64,000 bases of DNA from Paenibacillus sp. NAIST15-1 (GCF_001894745.1 NZ_BBYF01000001.1:62001-126000), one strand, 5' to 3'. Shown: positions 34,728 through 43,189, counted from the first letter of the stretch. Translations and numbers: made by a program. Notes: a model not told the origin generated them from the sequence alone.

Positions 34728-36324
34728 GTTTTGCCCGCTCCCTCTGCATGAGCAATAGATCTTGAGCTGGATCTTTCGGTATGCGAGTATGGCTCGTTAA
34801 TGATTGTTGATTCAAATAACTAAGCAGTGAGCCGGAATGCTTGCTTGCTCCGTCTGCACGATTTACCGTATTGGCATGAAGCCATGTAAACGTCGAATAT
34901 GCGGGAGCTTGCCGCTTCCTGTCCTCCACCTGTTCCTGCTCTCCGACATTCAACTCCTCCGACTCAGTTTGCAGTTCACGGTTTGCCCCTTTCTCATGGA
35001 GAGGATTGGACATCTCGCCAGCCTTCTGATTGTGTCTCCATCTGCCACCTAGTGATATCCCTGACCCTTGCTCCTTACCCCCGATCGACCGGCTATCTGA
35101 TTGCTCTCCCTTATACAGTTCATCGGCTTCATCCACCGTAGGAGAGTCGTGACTTTTCTCTTTATCCTCCCATTCATATTCCGCGACCAACACGCTTCTG
35201 TTCACGAACATATCGTCATCATAACCGGTGTCATTAAGGCTCTCCTCAACGATATCTACAGCTTCTTCAACATCCTCTTCCTGCCAATCGTCTCCTGCGG
35301 GTTCCTCATTATCCTTATACTTTTGCCAATACACTTGCTCATTCAACTCATCCCCATGCTCAAGCTCATGCACACTTACTCGTTCTTCACTGTGCTCAAT
35401 GGTATCTGTCCCTGAACCCTCATAAGCGGAACGCACTTCTTGAGCAAGCCGCGACTCTTTATCCCCCCGCTGCTGCGAATGTTCGTGCGGTTCCAGTTCA
35501 TCCCTGCGTGAAGTTTCTACAGACTGATGCAAATTGGAGGCATCCATGAATGAAGTCTGCACATGCGGAGCCGTCGCCTCTTCCTCCCGCGATGCAACGT
35601 CTTCAGCGTGCCGCACCTCAGTAGTAACGGGACTTATTTCCTTCTTCCTATCCAATTCAGCTCCTTCGCCATTATCCATCGCTCGAAGCTTCTCAATGAC
35701 ATCTAGAATCGGAAGATACGAGAAGTAGGAGGCAGCTGCACGAGTGATTCCATTGCCGAGCTGCACGAGCTGTTCCGTAGACAATCGCAGGAATCCGCCG
35801 TATGTGAGCGCCACTGAAGTCCAAGATTGCCCTGTCAGCGATAACTGATAATTCGACCGATCCTTCCAATTCAAGCTCGCTCCACGGATAGGCAGCTCAC
35901 CGTGCTTCAACATATTCATAATAAGTAATTGGGCCAACTGTTTGCTCTGTTTGCGATGATGGAAATAATAATGAACACTTACCTCCATTGCATCATCCGG
36001 TACTGCTGATATCCATATCCCCTGCCGCTGATGATTCGATTCGCTTAACAGCTGCTTGCGCGTATCCTCTGAATCCACAATCGTGACTCTCAATCCGGCT
36101 TGGGACAGCGTGGACTGTATCGGGTACCACAACCGATCCACAATCTCCGTCATCTTGCTCTCTAGTACAACTCGGCACCCTTCAAGCGGGTTCATAATAT
36201 CGAGCATGCCTTGTCGTTTGTCCAGATGAAATGTGAACGAGTACTTGCCCAGCAGCTGGTATACATCAACTAACCGCGTCTCCGCAATCTTGCATAATGG
36301 CTTGCCATTCAATCGAATGTGCAT
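34699..36324 (-). CDS. Amidase_3-like pseudoenzyme with long acidic tail
   Basis: A 541-residue protein. Residues 1-45 resemble the stalk domain (LNGKPL, RLVDVYQLLG, then LDKRQGMLDI) seen before amidase_3 domains; residues about 45-200 follow the amidase_3 order: VRTIVDSEDT-like segment (VTIVDSEDTRKQLL), IWISAVPDDA, SKQLAQLLI, PIRGASL, and VALTYGGFLRLSTEQL ending in ITRAAASYF. The zinc ligands of amidase_3 (His in DPGHGG, Glu, His in SIHANA) are missing, so it is probably not an active lytic enzyme. Residues about 230-500 are a disordered acidic tail rich in Glu, Asp and Ser. ATG 36324 follows GGAGGGG by six bases. Likely a structural or peptidoglycan-binding protein. Confidence 0.65.
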   Translation of the reverse strand: MHIRLNGKPLCKIAETRLVDVYQLLGKYSFTFHLDKRQGMLDIMNPLEGCRVVLESKMTEIVDRLWYPIQSTLSQAGLRVTIVDSEDTRKQLLSESNHQRQGIWISAVPDDAMEVSVHYYFHHRKQSKQLAQLLIMNMLKHGELPIRGASLNWKDRSNYQLSLTGQSWTSVALTYGGFLRLSTEQLVQLGNGITRAAASYFSYLPILDVIEKLRAMDNGEGAELDRKKEISPVTTEVRHAEDVASREEEATAPHVQTSFMDASNLHQSVETSRRDELEPHEHSQQRGDKESRLAQEVRSAYEGSGTDTIEHSEERVSVHELEHGDELNEQVYWQKYKDNEEPAGDDWQEEDVEEAVDIVEESLNDTGYDDDMFVNRSVLVAEYEWEDKEKSHDSPTVDEADELYKGEQSDSRSIGGKEQGSGISLGGRWRHNQKAGEMSNPLHEKGANRELQTESEELNVGEQEQVEDRKRQAPAYSTFTWLHANTVNRADGASKHSGSLLSYLNQQSLTSHTRIPKDPAQDLLLMQRERAKREQSSTDKS

Positions 36325-36359
36325 TCCATGCCCCTCCCTCCTGTATGTACTGACTAACG

Positions 36360-37655
36360 TCATTGTATGAGGCGAATTCCGAATGGTGCCAAATTGGAAC
36401 CAACGGCATGCAACTGCTCCAATACGCGAACCTGCTCCCGCTCCATCTCTTCGATAAATGATTCCAATCGCTGCATCTCATGCTCCTCTTGCAGCAGACG
36501 TTCTTCAAGCAGCATCATCTCTTCTTGCCATGCAGCAATTCGCCCAGATGCAAATTCATGCAGTACGCCTAACTGCAGCTTGGCATAATGCAGCAATACA
36601 TCATCCTGTATAGAAGGACCCATTGTATTCATGGTCAAGAATGGATGGAACAAATCAATGAGTTCGATCGGTCGGAAGCATGGGTACCCGATGCCAAGAA
36701 GCGGGACAGGCACATGAGCCTGTTCAGAACAACGAACCCCTTGGATGATGCGAAGCCTCGATTCCCGGACGAACGGTACTTCCATAAAGGATCCCCAGTC
36801 CCTGCCTCCGTTGCTTGAATATGCACAGGCTAACCATGAGGAACCTGTAATCGAGAGAAACAGACCATGTTCTCCTGCAATAGTAAGTCGAGGAACGGAG
36901 GATTGATTCTGAAAAAACACTTTCAATGGGGTACAGGAATTCGTAACTTGTATGCCTCGCGCACAATATACCGTAGCTGTGACTCCGTTGTGTACGACCC
37001 ACGCGAGATATGGATCTCCTTCCCTCGCCGCGGATATTGTAATGCTCCAATTCTGCCCTGCTTGCGCAGAAGAGAAGACGTGTTGCCATTTTGCCTCCTC
37101 TGATTCCATATCGAGCTCGAGCAGCATCAGCTGCTGTCGATTCGTATCTCCATGTCGAATCAGGAACAGCCCATAAAGAGTCCCTGATTCACTTATATCG
37201 CAGCTTGCTTGTTCAATATGTACATTGACGCCATAATCTTCGTGAACATAGGAAAAAGCCCTCTCTCGCCACCTCCCCTGCTCAACCTGTCGAAGCACAT
37301 ACGTAAACTTCTTGTTCAGTATTGTAGTGAAGCCGAAATAGAGGGTTCTGCCAAGGTTAAAGAGATACGGATTCGATGAGCTGGGATGCCTGCTTATTCG
37401 CAATTCTTGCTTTTCATCTGCACGCGCATTCACGCTGCAACGTGCATAATAGATACCCGATTCATAGGCCATCAACATATGTAAATGGCCATGAAGCAGA
37501 ATGGCGCTGAACTGCTTCACGGTACTGCTGAACCTCCATAGGTGCTGCTTCACCTGTTCAACTCCGCGGTATAAGGAATGAAGCAGCGACCCATCGGATT
37601 GAAGTTCTACCCAATGCACGCCTTCTGAGGAATATAAGCAAACTTCTTGCCTCAC
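36360..37655 (-). CDS. Beta-rich protein with C-terminal coiled coil, analogue of 31564
   Basis: A 431-residue protein of unknown family. Residues 1-345 are beta-rich with repeated aromatic strands (LYFGFTTIL, TLYGLFLIRHG, YLAWVVHNGV, GLFLSITGSSW), suggesting a beta-propeller; residues about 365-415 are strongly helical and charged (LLEERLLQEEHEMQRLESF). Size and layout match the 31564 protein, though direct similarity is low by eye. GTG 37655 follows TTGGAGGGG by six bases. It heads the leftward operon with the amidase-like protein (36 bases apart) and the JAMM peptidase. Likely spore-surface assembly protein. Confidence 0.72.
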   Translation of the reverse strand: MRQEVCLYSSEGVHWVELQSDGSLLHSLYRGVEQVKQHLWRFSSTVKQFSAILLHGHLHMLMAYESGIYYARCSVNARADEKQELRISRHPSSSNPYLFNLGRTLYFGFTTILNKKFTYVLRQVEQGRWRERAFSYVHEDYGVNVHIEQASCDISESGTLYGLFLIRHGDTNRQQLMLLELDMESEEAKWQHVFSSAQAGQNWSITISAAREGDPYLAWVVHNGVTATVYCARGIQVTNSCTPLKVFFQNQSSVPRLTIAGEHGLFLSITGSSWLACAYSSNGGRDWGSFMEVPFVRESRLRIIQGVRCSEQAHVPVPLLGIGYPCFRPIELIDLFHPFLTMNTMGPSIQDDVLLHYAKLQLGVLHEFASGRIAAWQEEMMLLEERLLQEEHEMQRLESFIEEMEREQVRVLEQLHAVGSNLAPFGIRLIQ

Positions 37656-37677
37656 TGCGATCCCCTCCAAATTATTT

Positions 37678-37717
37678 TATGGGGGTGTCACCTTTTCTAG
37701 ATCGCCCCCATAGACTG
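37678..37717 (+). promoter_or_regulatory. Divergent spore-promoter region with an 8-bp inverted repeat
   Basis: TATGGGGG (37678-37685) and CCCCCATA (37705-37712) form an inverted repeat. On the plus strand AC at 37690-37691 and CATAGACTG at 37709-37717 are spaced about as in sigma-K promoters (AC, 16-17 bases, CATA), so this may drive the 37763 gene. The symmetric CATAAAATA on the minus strand is too close to the ribosome site of the 37655 gene to be its -10. Confidence 0.4.
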
Positions 37718-37762
37718 TATTGAATTTGAATTCAGATTCTATAAAGGAGGCAGGAAACATTC

Positions 37763-38425
37763 ATGGAGAGCAAGTTAGTTCAAGGGCAAACAACGCCCCC
37801 CGAATATTTGCCACTACCCTCTTTGGAATGTATAGAGGTTCCTAAAGTATTCGATTGGGTGTTGTTAACGACGCAAATTGTTGATGAAGCATGCATTGAT
37901 CCAGCTCTGTGCTTGCCATTGCCGGCTACATTCAGCGCTCAAGCAACGTTACTGACAGTAAGCTGCGGAGAGAAAGTCGGTTCTATTAGAGAAAATGTAG
38001 TGGTTACTGTTGGTGGCACACCAGTTACTCTACAACGTGTTGTCATTAAGAAAACAGGAACGTTTGAAGTCACGATCATTGATACTACAGTCGTCCCTAA
38101 CGTAGTACATTGCACATTTACAAAAACCTTTGTACGCTTCGAGAAAGTTCTGTTGTGTGCGCCTCCGGGAACTACAATTGATTGCGAAATCGTTCCGAAC
38201 ACATCAACGATTGAAGTTCTCGATATTGTCGACAACTCTTGTGTCAACGTGGACATCGTGATTTGCCAAAGCATTCAGGTAAAAGCGAATGTCAAGTTAG
38301 TTGTTGAAGCTGAGCTGTGCCAACCGCGTGCAGTGATTCCAGTCCCTGAAAACGCTTGTGTTGTCACATTCCCGAAACAATGTCCTACTATCTTCCCTGG
38401 TGCACCTTATCCGTTCCCATCATAA
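37763..38425 (+). CDS. Cys-containing spore coat/exosporium-type protein
   Basis: A 220-residue protein. The N-terminus has PLPSLECIEVPKVFDWVLLTTQ, a motif seen in a family of Bacillales spore coat morphogenetic proteins (BMQ_0737 type), and the rest is Thr/Val rich beta sandwich with spaced Cys residues (for example EACIDPALCLPLP, SCVNVDIVICQSI, ENACVV, KQCPTI). There is no signal peptide, in keeping with mother-cell synthesis. ATG 37763 follows AAAGGAGG. It probably forms disulfide- or isopeptide-linked surface layers. A sigma-K-like promoter lies upstream and a terminator downstream. The family name is a moderate guess. Confidence 0.65.
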   Translation: MESKLVQGQTTPPEYLPLPSLECIEVPKVFDWVLLTTQIVDEACIDPALCLPLPATFSAQATLLTVSCGEKVGSIRENVVVTVGGTPVTLQRVVIKKTGTFEVTIIDTTVVPNVVHCTFTKTFVRFEKVLLCAPPGTTIDCEIVPNTSTIEVLDIVDNSCVNVDIVICQSIQVKANVKLVVEAELCQPRAVIPVPENACVVTFPKQCPTIFPGAPYPFPS

Positions 38426-38444
38426 TCAAAATGCTGATCGGCTT

Positions 38445-38474
38445 GGGGTGGTGGCTAAAACCATCCCCTTTTTT
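38445..38474 (+). terminator. Terminator after the coat-like gene
   Basis: GGGGTGGT and ACCATCCCC pair with one bulge around a short loop, followed by TTTTTTATT. Confidence 0.8.
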
Positions 38475-38506
38475 ATTCTCTCGATGACAGGAACGAGGAG
38501 GGGCTA

Positions 38507-39490
38507 ATGCGGCTATACTATATCGCTTCCGGTTATCGGAGGCCAATTGATATCCTCGATAATGCGCTCATGAAGGCTCTGTACGGCCAGTGTCATGAGA
38601 GCAAAATATTTCTGTTGAATCGTGCACCAATTCAGCAGCTTCTTCCCGATATCCGCGAATTCAGGCCTGATTTCGTCTTGACCATTTGCGGTCCGCGCTC
38701 TTTTCTGCCTGTTGATCTGGTTCGCAGCATACGGAGGATGGGCATTCCGATTGGCGTATGGTTCGTTGATGATCCCTATGCCATCGACAATGCGCTGCAA
38801 GTAGCGGCCGAATACGATATCATCTTTACCATTGATTCTGGTTGTGTCCCTTACTATGAGCGCCACGGCTGCAAGCGAGTTCACCACTTGCCGCTCGGAA
38901 CAGACATTGATATCTTCCGTCCCTTCAACGCTCATCCTTCTTATGAGAGCGACGTCTGTTTCATCGGCACTGGGTACGATAACCGACTGCGTATGATGCA
39001 GCAAATGCTGAAGGAGCTTGATCCTGGCTTACATGTGAAGCTTGTCGGACATTTCTGGGACACCGTCAATTGGTCGGGTGGTTGTATCCCTCACCTGCGA
39101 ACCAAGTGGGTCAACTTCTCTGAGACGCCTCGTTATTACAACGGTGCCAAGTTTGTGCTGAATATTCACCGCAGTGAGGATGATACGTTAATTGATAAAA
39201 ATAAGACAGGTGCTCCCGGTCACACCATTAACAATCGCACCTTCGATATTGCGGCATGCCGGCGTGCACAGATCATTGATTATCGCCCAGATCTTCATAT
39301 GTTCTATGAACCAGGCGAGGAATTGCTATGCTTCGAGTCGCCGAAGGAATGTGCTGAGCTTATTCACACGTACCTCTACGAAGATGCCAAGCGGAGCTCC
39401 ATCGCCTCTCAAGGCTATGAACGAACTCGGGCAGAGCATACGTTTGCGAAGCGTCTAGAGCATTTGTTGAGTAGAGTGCGGGAGCTATAG
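38507..39490 (+). CDS. cgeB: CgeB-type glycosyltransferase
   Basis: A 327-residue CgeB family protein. The N-terminal domain has the RPDFVLTICGPRSFLP and PIGVWFVDDPYAID motifs; the C-terminal GT4-like domain has DVCFIGTGYDNRL, FVLNIHRSEDD and RTFDIAACRRAQIIDYRPDL. In B. subtilis CgeB acts in spore crust/surface maturation, so this gene is the clearest sign that the island serves the spore. ATG 38507 follows GAGGAGGGG. It may be a separate unit from the coat-like gene because a terminator intervenes. Confidence 0.85.
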   Translation: MRLYYIASGYRRPIDILDNALMKALYGQCHESKIFLLNRAPIQQLLPDIREFRPDFVLTICGPRSFLPVDLVRSIRRMGIPIGVWFVDDPYAIDNALQVAAEYDIIFTIDSGCVPYYERHGCKRVHHLPLGTDIDIFRPFNAHPSYESDVCFIGTGYDNRLRMMQQMLKELDPGLHVKLVGHFWDTVNWSGGCIPHLRTKWVNFSETPRYYNGAKFVLNIHRSEDDTLIDKNKTGAPGHTINNRTFDIAACRRAQIIDYRPDLHMFYEPGEELLCFESPKECAELIHTYLYEDAKRSSIASQGYERTRAEHTFAKRLEHLLSRVREL

Positions 39491-39651
39491 ATAACTAGTT
39501 CTCCACTTCGATTCGCAAGTTCTGAACTTCCTATCAGCTCTGCTATATCTTATGATGCGTCTTCCGAAATCTTGAGAGACAACAGCCTGATAGACGAGGA
39601 AATGTGCAACAAGCCCGTGGATAGAAACCTAGCATATAGAAGAGGGTGCGA

Positions 39652-39999
39652 TTACCCTTTGACAAATGACTCCATAATCCCGGCCGCACCTGCAATAGCA
39701 AGCAGAAGGATAACCGGAAATGCATAGGTGGGGATGAGAAGGTAACAAGCCGTGATAAATGCGGCAGACCATACTCCCGTGCACCAATAACAGGTGAGCA
39801 GTTTGCGCATAAAGGCATGAAAACGGCCGCCTTTTTCTTCGATCACTGCAAATATAGCTCCATTCTCATCCGTATGATACCGCTCCTCTACAAAAGGTTT
39901 GCGAATGAAAGAAGTAATTTCATCGAATACGATGAGTCTAGTTAGGCGATAGCTCGCCAAAATAAGCAACGTCAATGACAACCAGGTTATGTTATGCAT
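39652..39999 (-). CDS. DUF1360 membrane protein
   Basis: A 115-residue protein of the DUF1360 family, which includes sporulation-related proteins of Bacillales. It has an N-terminal hydrophobic segment (TWLSLTLLILASYRLTRLI), the conserved CYWCTGVWSA motif near 70, and a C-terminal hydrophobic segment (TYAFPVILLLAIAGAAGIM), so it spans the membrane two or three times. ATG 39999 follows AAGGGGG. The function is unknown. The 160-base gap downstream holds no gene I can support. Confidence 0.82.
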   Translation of the reverse strand: MHNITWLSLTLLILASYRLTRLIVFDEITSFIRKPFVEERYHTDENGAIFAVIEEKGGRFHAFMRKLLTCYWCTGVWSAAFITACYLLIPTYAFPVILLLAIAGAAGIMESFVKG

Positions 40000-40156
40000 A
40001 GCAGTCCCCCTTAGCCGCTTGTATCACTCATTCGATCAGTTTCATTGTATGGACTTCTTGACAAGGATAGAACTGTTCCCTACTACTGCCTTGGACATTA
40101 CATAGCGCCACCCTTCCTTGCAGCGGGAACAAAAATCAGAAGGAGGAAGAAGATAT

Positions 40157-40531
40157 ATGCAGGCACTCCCCATCATCGCTACCGAGGATCATCTTATCAG
40201 CTTGATTCAACAGACAGATGAACGACCGTTGTGGCTCTATAAACACAATACAAACTGCGGCTCGAGCAGAGTAGCTCACCTCGCGCTGAACCAATTTATG
40301 AACCGTTATCCGCATTTATCTTCCCGCTTCTCCTATGCTGTCGTTCGTGTCCTCGAAGAGAAGGCTCTCTCAGGCAAAGTAGCCGAATTATTGCAGACTC
40401 CTCATAAATCCCCGCAAATTCTGCTTGTTTACAAGCAGAAAGTCGTATGGAATTCGTCTCATCAGCAGATTAACTCTGTACAGCTGTCACAGCTTGCACA
40501 GCACTTTCTACAGCAGAATCCTTCGCTCTAA
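40157..40531 (+). CDS. ytxJ: YtxJ/BrxC-type monothiol bacilliredoxin
   Basis: A 124-residue thioredoxin-fold protein. The active-site motif is LYKHNTNCGSS, with a single Cys, versus TTCPIS in B. subtilis BrxC; the cis-Pro strand KSPQILLVYKQKVVW and C-terminal helix match the family. It removes bacillithiol from protein thiols. ATG 40157 follows AAGGAGG. It lies convergent with selD across a shared terminator. The altered motif (NCGSS) is noted as a variation. Confidence 0.85.
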   Translation: MQALPIIATEDHLISLIQQTDERPLWLYKHNTNCGSSRVAHLALNQFMNRYPHLSSRFSYAVVRVLEEKALSGKVAELLQTPHKSPQILLVYKQKVVWNSSHQQINSVQLSQLAQHFLQQNPSL

Positions 40532-40584
40532 AGTAAGTTGCCATTTCCGTTGGCGCCTTGCCGAATTCACTTGCTTACATCAAA

Positions 40585-40631
40585 ATACCGCCAGGAATGG
40601 AGGATAACCTCTCCTCTTCTCCTGGCGGTAT
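40585..40631. terminator. Bidirectional terminator between ytxJ and selD
   Basis: ATACCGCCAGGA and its complement form a 12-bp stem around a 23-base loop that can form its own GGAG/CTCC hairpin. Confidence 0.8.
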
Positions 40632-40667
40632 TTGGTACACGTATTCTCTATTTAACTCTGATTGTTG

Positions 40668-41738
40668 TTATCTACCGACGAAGCTGCCCACTACATGAAT
40701 CTTACCTGGATGCGCGGCCACCACTTCACCGATGCACACCGCTTCTACACCACGAGCTTGCATCTCATGAATCATCGCTTCCGCATCGCTAGCTGCAACA
40801 GACAAGAGCAGTCCACCTGATGTGACTGCATCACACAGCATCCACTGTGCAATCTCATCAAGTCGCTCGTCGAATACAACTTGATCCTTCACATGATTAT
40901 AGTTATTCTTCGTTCCGCCCGGTACAGCACCGTTCTCAGCCAGTTCACGAACGCGTGGCAAGAATGGTACGTTCTCCGCGTGAATAACAAGTCCTGCCTC
41001 GCTGCCTGCTGCCATCTCTGTACTATGGCCGAGCAAGCCGAATCCCGTAACATCGGTACATGCGTGGATCTCGTATCCGGCCATTACTTCAGCTGCCGTC
41101 TTATTGAGTGTCGTCATCGTCCGTGTTACCAGCTCAATTTCTTCTGGCTGAAGCAGCTCACGCTTCAAGGAAGTTGTCATGATGCCGACACCAATCGGCT
41201 TCGTCAACACCAGCTTGTCGCCAGGTTTAGCCCCCGCATTCGTCAGAACCTTGTCCGGATGAATGATGCCCGTTACGGCCATGCCGAACTTCGGTTCCGC
41301 GTCATCAATGGAATGACCGCCAACGAGTGTTGCTCCCGCTTCCTTCACTTTATCTCCCGCTCCGCGCAAAATGTCTGCCAAGATGGACTTGTCCAGCTTC
41401 GAAATCGGGAAGGCCACAATATTCAATACCGTGAGCGGCTTGCCTCCCATTGCGTAAATATCGCTAAGTGCATTCGCAGCGGCAACTTGACCGAACGAAT
41501 AAGCATCATCGACAATCGGCGTAAAGAAATCAACCGTTTGCACTAATGCCATGTCGTCATTCAGCCGATACACACCCGCATCATCGCTTGTATCCAATCC
41601 TACGAGTAAATCCGGATGCTTCTCTGTCTGCGGTAACATGCGCAATACTTGAGACAGATCGGACGGCCCTATTTTGCAGCCGCATCCTCCTTTGCTTGAC
41701 AAGGTTGTTAATCGAACCGTTGATTGTTGTTGATCCAT
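40668..41738 (-). CDS. selD: Selenide, water dikinase (selenophosphate synthase)
   Basis: A 356-residue SelD. It makes selenophosphate from selenide and ATP. The catalytic motif is SKGGCGCKIGPSDL: Cys19 and Lys22, so this is the Cys form with no in-frame UGA. Downstream VGLDTSDDAGVYRL and DGAFLP-like VGGHSIDDAEPKFGMAVTG bind metal and ATP. ATG 41738 follows GGGAGG; the frame extends to 42155 but without a site, and would pass the selD promoter. selD is monocistronic here. MnmH (19.5 kb) is its only visible user; no selA/selB. Confidence 0.96.
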   Translation of the reverse strand: MDQQQSTVRLTTLSSKGGCGCKIGPSDLSQVLRMLPQTEKHPDLLVGLDTSDDAGVYRLNDDMALVQTVDFFTPIVDDAYSFGQVAAANALSDIYAMGGKPLTVLNIVAFPISKLDKSILADILRGAGDKVKEAGATLVGGHSIDDAEPKFGMAVTGIIHPDKVLTNAGAKPGDKLVLTKPIGVGIMTTSLKRELLQPEEIELVTRTMTTLNKTAAEVMAGYEIHACTDVTGFGLLGHSTEMAAGSEAGLVIHAENVPFLPRVRELAENGAVPGGTKNNYNHVKDQVVFDERLDEIAQWMLCDAVTSGGLLLSVAASDAEAMIHEMQARGVEAVCIGEVVAAHPGKIHVVGSFVGR

Positions 41739-41958
41739 CACTTTATCCTCCCATCGCATAAGGCGAATTTCTTCCATTTCGTGCGTATCATACATAACTC
41801 TTTTATTGTAACATATCCGCACAATGCGATCGTCCATACGGACGCAAAAGCTGGTTCTGTAAATTCGTCCATTCGCTAGCAAAGCAAAAGCTGTCCATTT
41901 GGCCAATGATGAATGAGATGTGCAACCAAAATATATTAATTTGTTGGGAGGAGCGCTG

Positions 41959-42174
41959 ATATTACAGGCAGCAGCGATCATAAAAATAATCGGAGAACTC
42001 ATCCAAGACACTAGATGTGCATCGATTATAATAATTACGTCATTCTCGAAATTATCAGACATTAACAAAAGTACGATATCGAGAATAGTAAGCAGTGAAA
42101 TAAAACGACCCGAGTTCTCAACTTTAGAACCATTGGCAACAGCATTGGATATCACCTATAAAATATTGGCTTGA
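41959..42174 (+). pseudogene. Remnant of an XRE-type (RRNPP-like) regulator
   Basis: An 84-codon open frame (canonical start TTG... 41920) encodes IKIIGELIQDTRC then LSDINKSTISRIVSSEIKRPEFSTLEPLATALDI, which is the helix-turn-helix of XRE regulators and most like those with a C-terminal TPR domain. The recognition helix is intact but the N-terminal part has odd residues, and the frame stops at 42174 where a one-base change would continue as L-V-D-Y, the usual start of the TPR part. No TPR domain follows. A GGGAGG site at 41946-41951 precedes CTG 41956 and ATA 41959 but no ATG. I read this as a decayed regulator. Confidence 0.6.
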
Positions 42175-42260
42175 TTATAATAAAAATAACTTTGGCCTGT
42201 TAAGCGCCAAAGCTATAATTCCATGGTCATTTAAATTACCTTGTGTTATCTATCGACTGC

Positions 42261-42395
42261 TTACGAAGAAAATGAACTTGTACTGTTGACATATGTAACT
42301 ATACCAATAACAACCGAAATGACAACAATAGCTATTATGGCACCGATGATAACTTTCTTCCTTGATTTTTTTTTGTTATCGTTCTGCTCATTCAT
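42261..42395 (-). CDS. 44-residue single-pass membrane peptide
   Basis: ATG 42395 follows AGGAGGTG with normal spacing and opens a 44-codon frame, too short for most gene finders. The peptide has a charged head (MNEQNDNKKKSRKK), one hydrophobic helix (VIIGAIIAIVVISVVIGIV, residues 15-33) and a short Ser-rich tail (TYVNSTSSFSS). The arrangement resembles a type II membrane peptide or a secreted pre-peptide. It is downstream of the 42497 gene and separated by a strong hairpin. It faces the XRE remnant. Function unknown. Confidence 0.6.
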   Translation of the reverse strand: MNEQNDNKKKSRKKVIIGAIIAIVVISVVIGIVTYVNSTSSFSS

Positions 42396-42419
42396 AAGGA
42401 CACCTCCTACATTAAATAT

Positions 42420-42460
42420 ATTAAATAACGGACAACATTATGAGTTGCCCGTTATTTAAT
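42420..42460. terminator. Hairpin between the secreted-protein gene and the 44-residue gene
   Basis: A 12-bp stem plus 4 bp, one A/C mismatch and a 7-base loop (ATTATGA) at 42420-42460. On the minus strand it ends in TTTAATATATTTAA, a poor T-tract, so it may be an attenuator or a processing site rather than a full terminator. Confidence 0.55.
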
Positions 42461-42496
42461 TTACAGTAATAACCAGATATTCAAGATATTTTAGAT

Positions 42497-43189
42497 TTAG
42501 AAGCTCATGTAGCACTCAAGCTCTTTGGTTGCCACTCTTCCAATGCCGTCAATAATGATGTACAAAGATAACTCTCCGACAATTGTAGCACTTCCACCAG
42601 TTCGCTGACTGTTGACGTTAACACTTGATCTCGAACTTTTATGCTCCCATGAATTTCCAGGATGGAATCCGTACAAACCACTATCAGTAGTTGGAGTGCC
42701 AATAATTTTTCTGTCTTTATTATATGTTGCAATAACATATGCTTTCATCCATGAAATCTTGTTGTCATTCCACGTTTTCTCATGTTTAATTGTGTAATCG
42801 CCGTCAGCCATGGTAGCAAATTCGCTTGAAATACTTGTTGTGGCAGTATTTTTTGCAGAAGAGAATTCATTGTAATAATTTAACAGAGCAGCATATTCAT
42901 CGACCGTATTGATTTTGACATAATTTGCGACTGTGTCAGAAAGCACTCCTTGCCTTGTCTGCGATACCTGGCTTACCGCAAATCCTGCTGCGTTTGCTGC
43001 TTCTTCGTAAGACTTGTACTTTCCAGCGTATTTAGCAAAATACTCAGACGGCACAACATCATGCACAGACACTTGTGACGACAAAGAAATGGCAGCATTA
43101 GGAGCTGCTTCTGCACCTGCCGAAAGTGCAAATACATTAAATACCATAGCACAAGCAAGAACAATTTTCCATGTACGAATTTGTTTCAT
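42497..43189 (-). CDS. Secreted hypothetical protein
   Basis: A 230-residue protein with a signal peptide: positive start MKQIRTWK, hydrophobic IVLACAMVFNVFALSA and a probable signal peptidase I site after AEA (residues 26-28). The mature part is neutral and Asn/Ser/Thr rich, with a YKSYEEAANAAGF helix and a beta-rich C-terminal half (KISWMKAYVIATYNK, SLYIIIDGIG). No family is recognised. ATG 43189 follows GGGAG. Base composition is A+T rich compared with the neighbouring genes. Two palindromes upstream (43225-43267) suggest regulation by a DNA-binding protein. Confidence 0.75.
   Translation of the reverse strand: MKQIRTWKIVLACAMVFNVFALSAGAEAAPNAAISLSSQVSVHDVVPSEYFAKYAGKYKSYEEAANAAGFAVSQVSQTRQGVLSDTVANYVKINTVDEYAALLNYYNEFSSAKNTATTSISSEFATMADGDYTIKHEKTWNDNKISWMKAYVIATYNKDRKIIGTPTTDSGLYGFHPGNSWEHKSSRSSVNVNSQRTGGSATIVGELSLYIIIDGIGRVATKELECYMSF

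Noticed and set aside
37660-37680. Minus-strand CATAAAATA as a sigma-K -10 for the 37655 operon
   Set aside because: It lies almost on the ribosome site, leaving no leader, and no AC -35 is spaced correctly.
12217-39490. Capsule or O-antigen locus instead of spore surface
   Set aside because: No Wzx/Wzy/ABC-2 exporter or tyrosine-kinase gene is in the island, while CgeB and coat-like genes are present; a spore-surface role fits better but is not proven.
39543-39818. Minus-strand frame downstream of and overlapping the DUF1360 gene
   Set aside because: Overlaps the DUF1360 gene in another frame and lacks a convincing start site; its Cys/Phe/Pro-rich tail looks like chance translation.
41739-42155. 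N-terminal extension of selD to 42155
   Set aside because: SelD family starts at the MDQQQ position with a good ribosome site; the extension runs through non-coding A+T-rich sequence.
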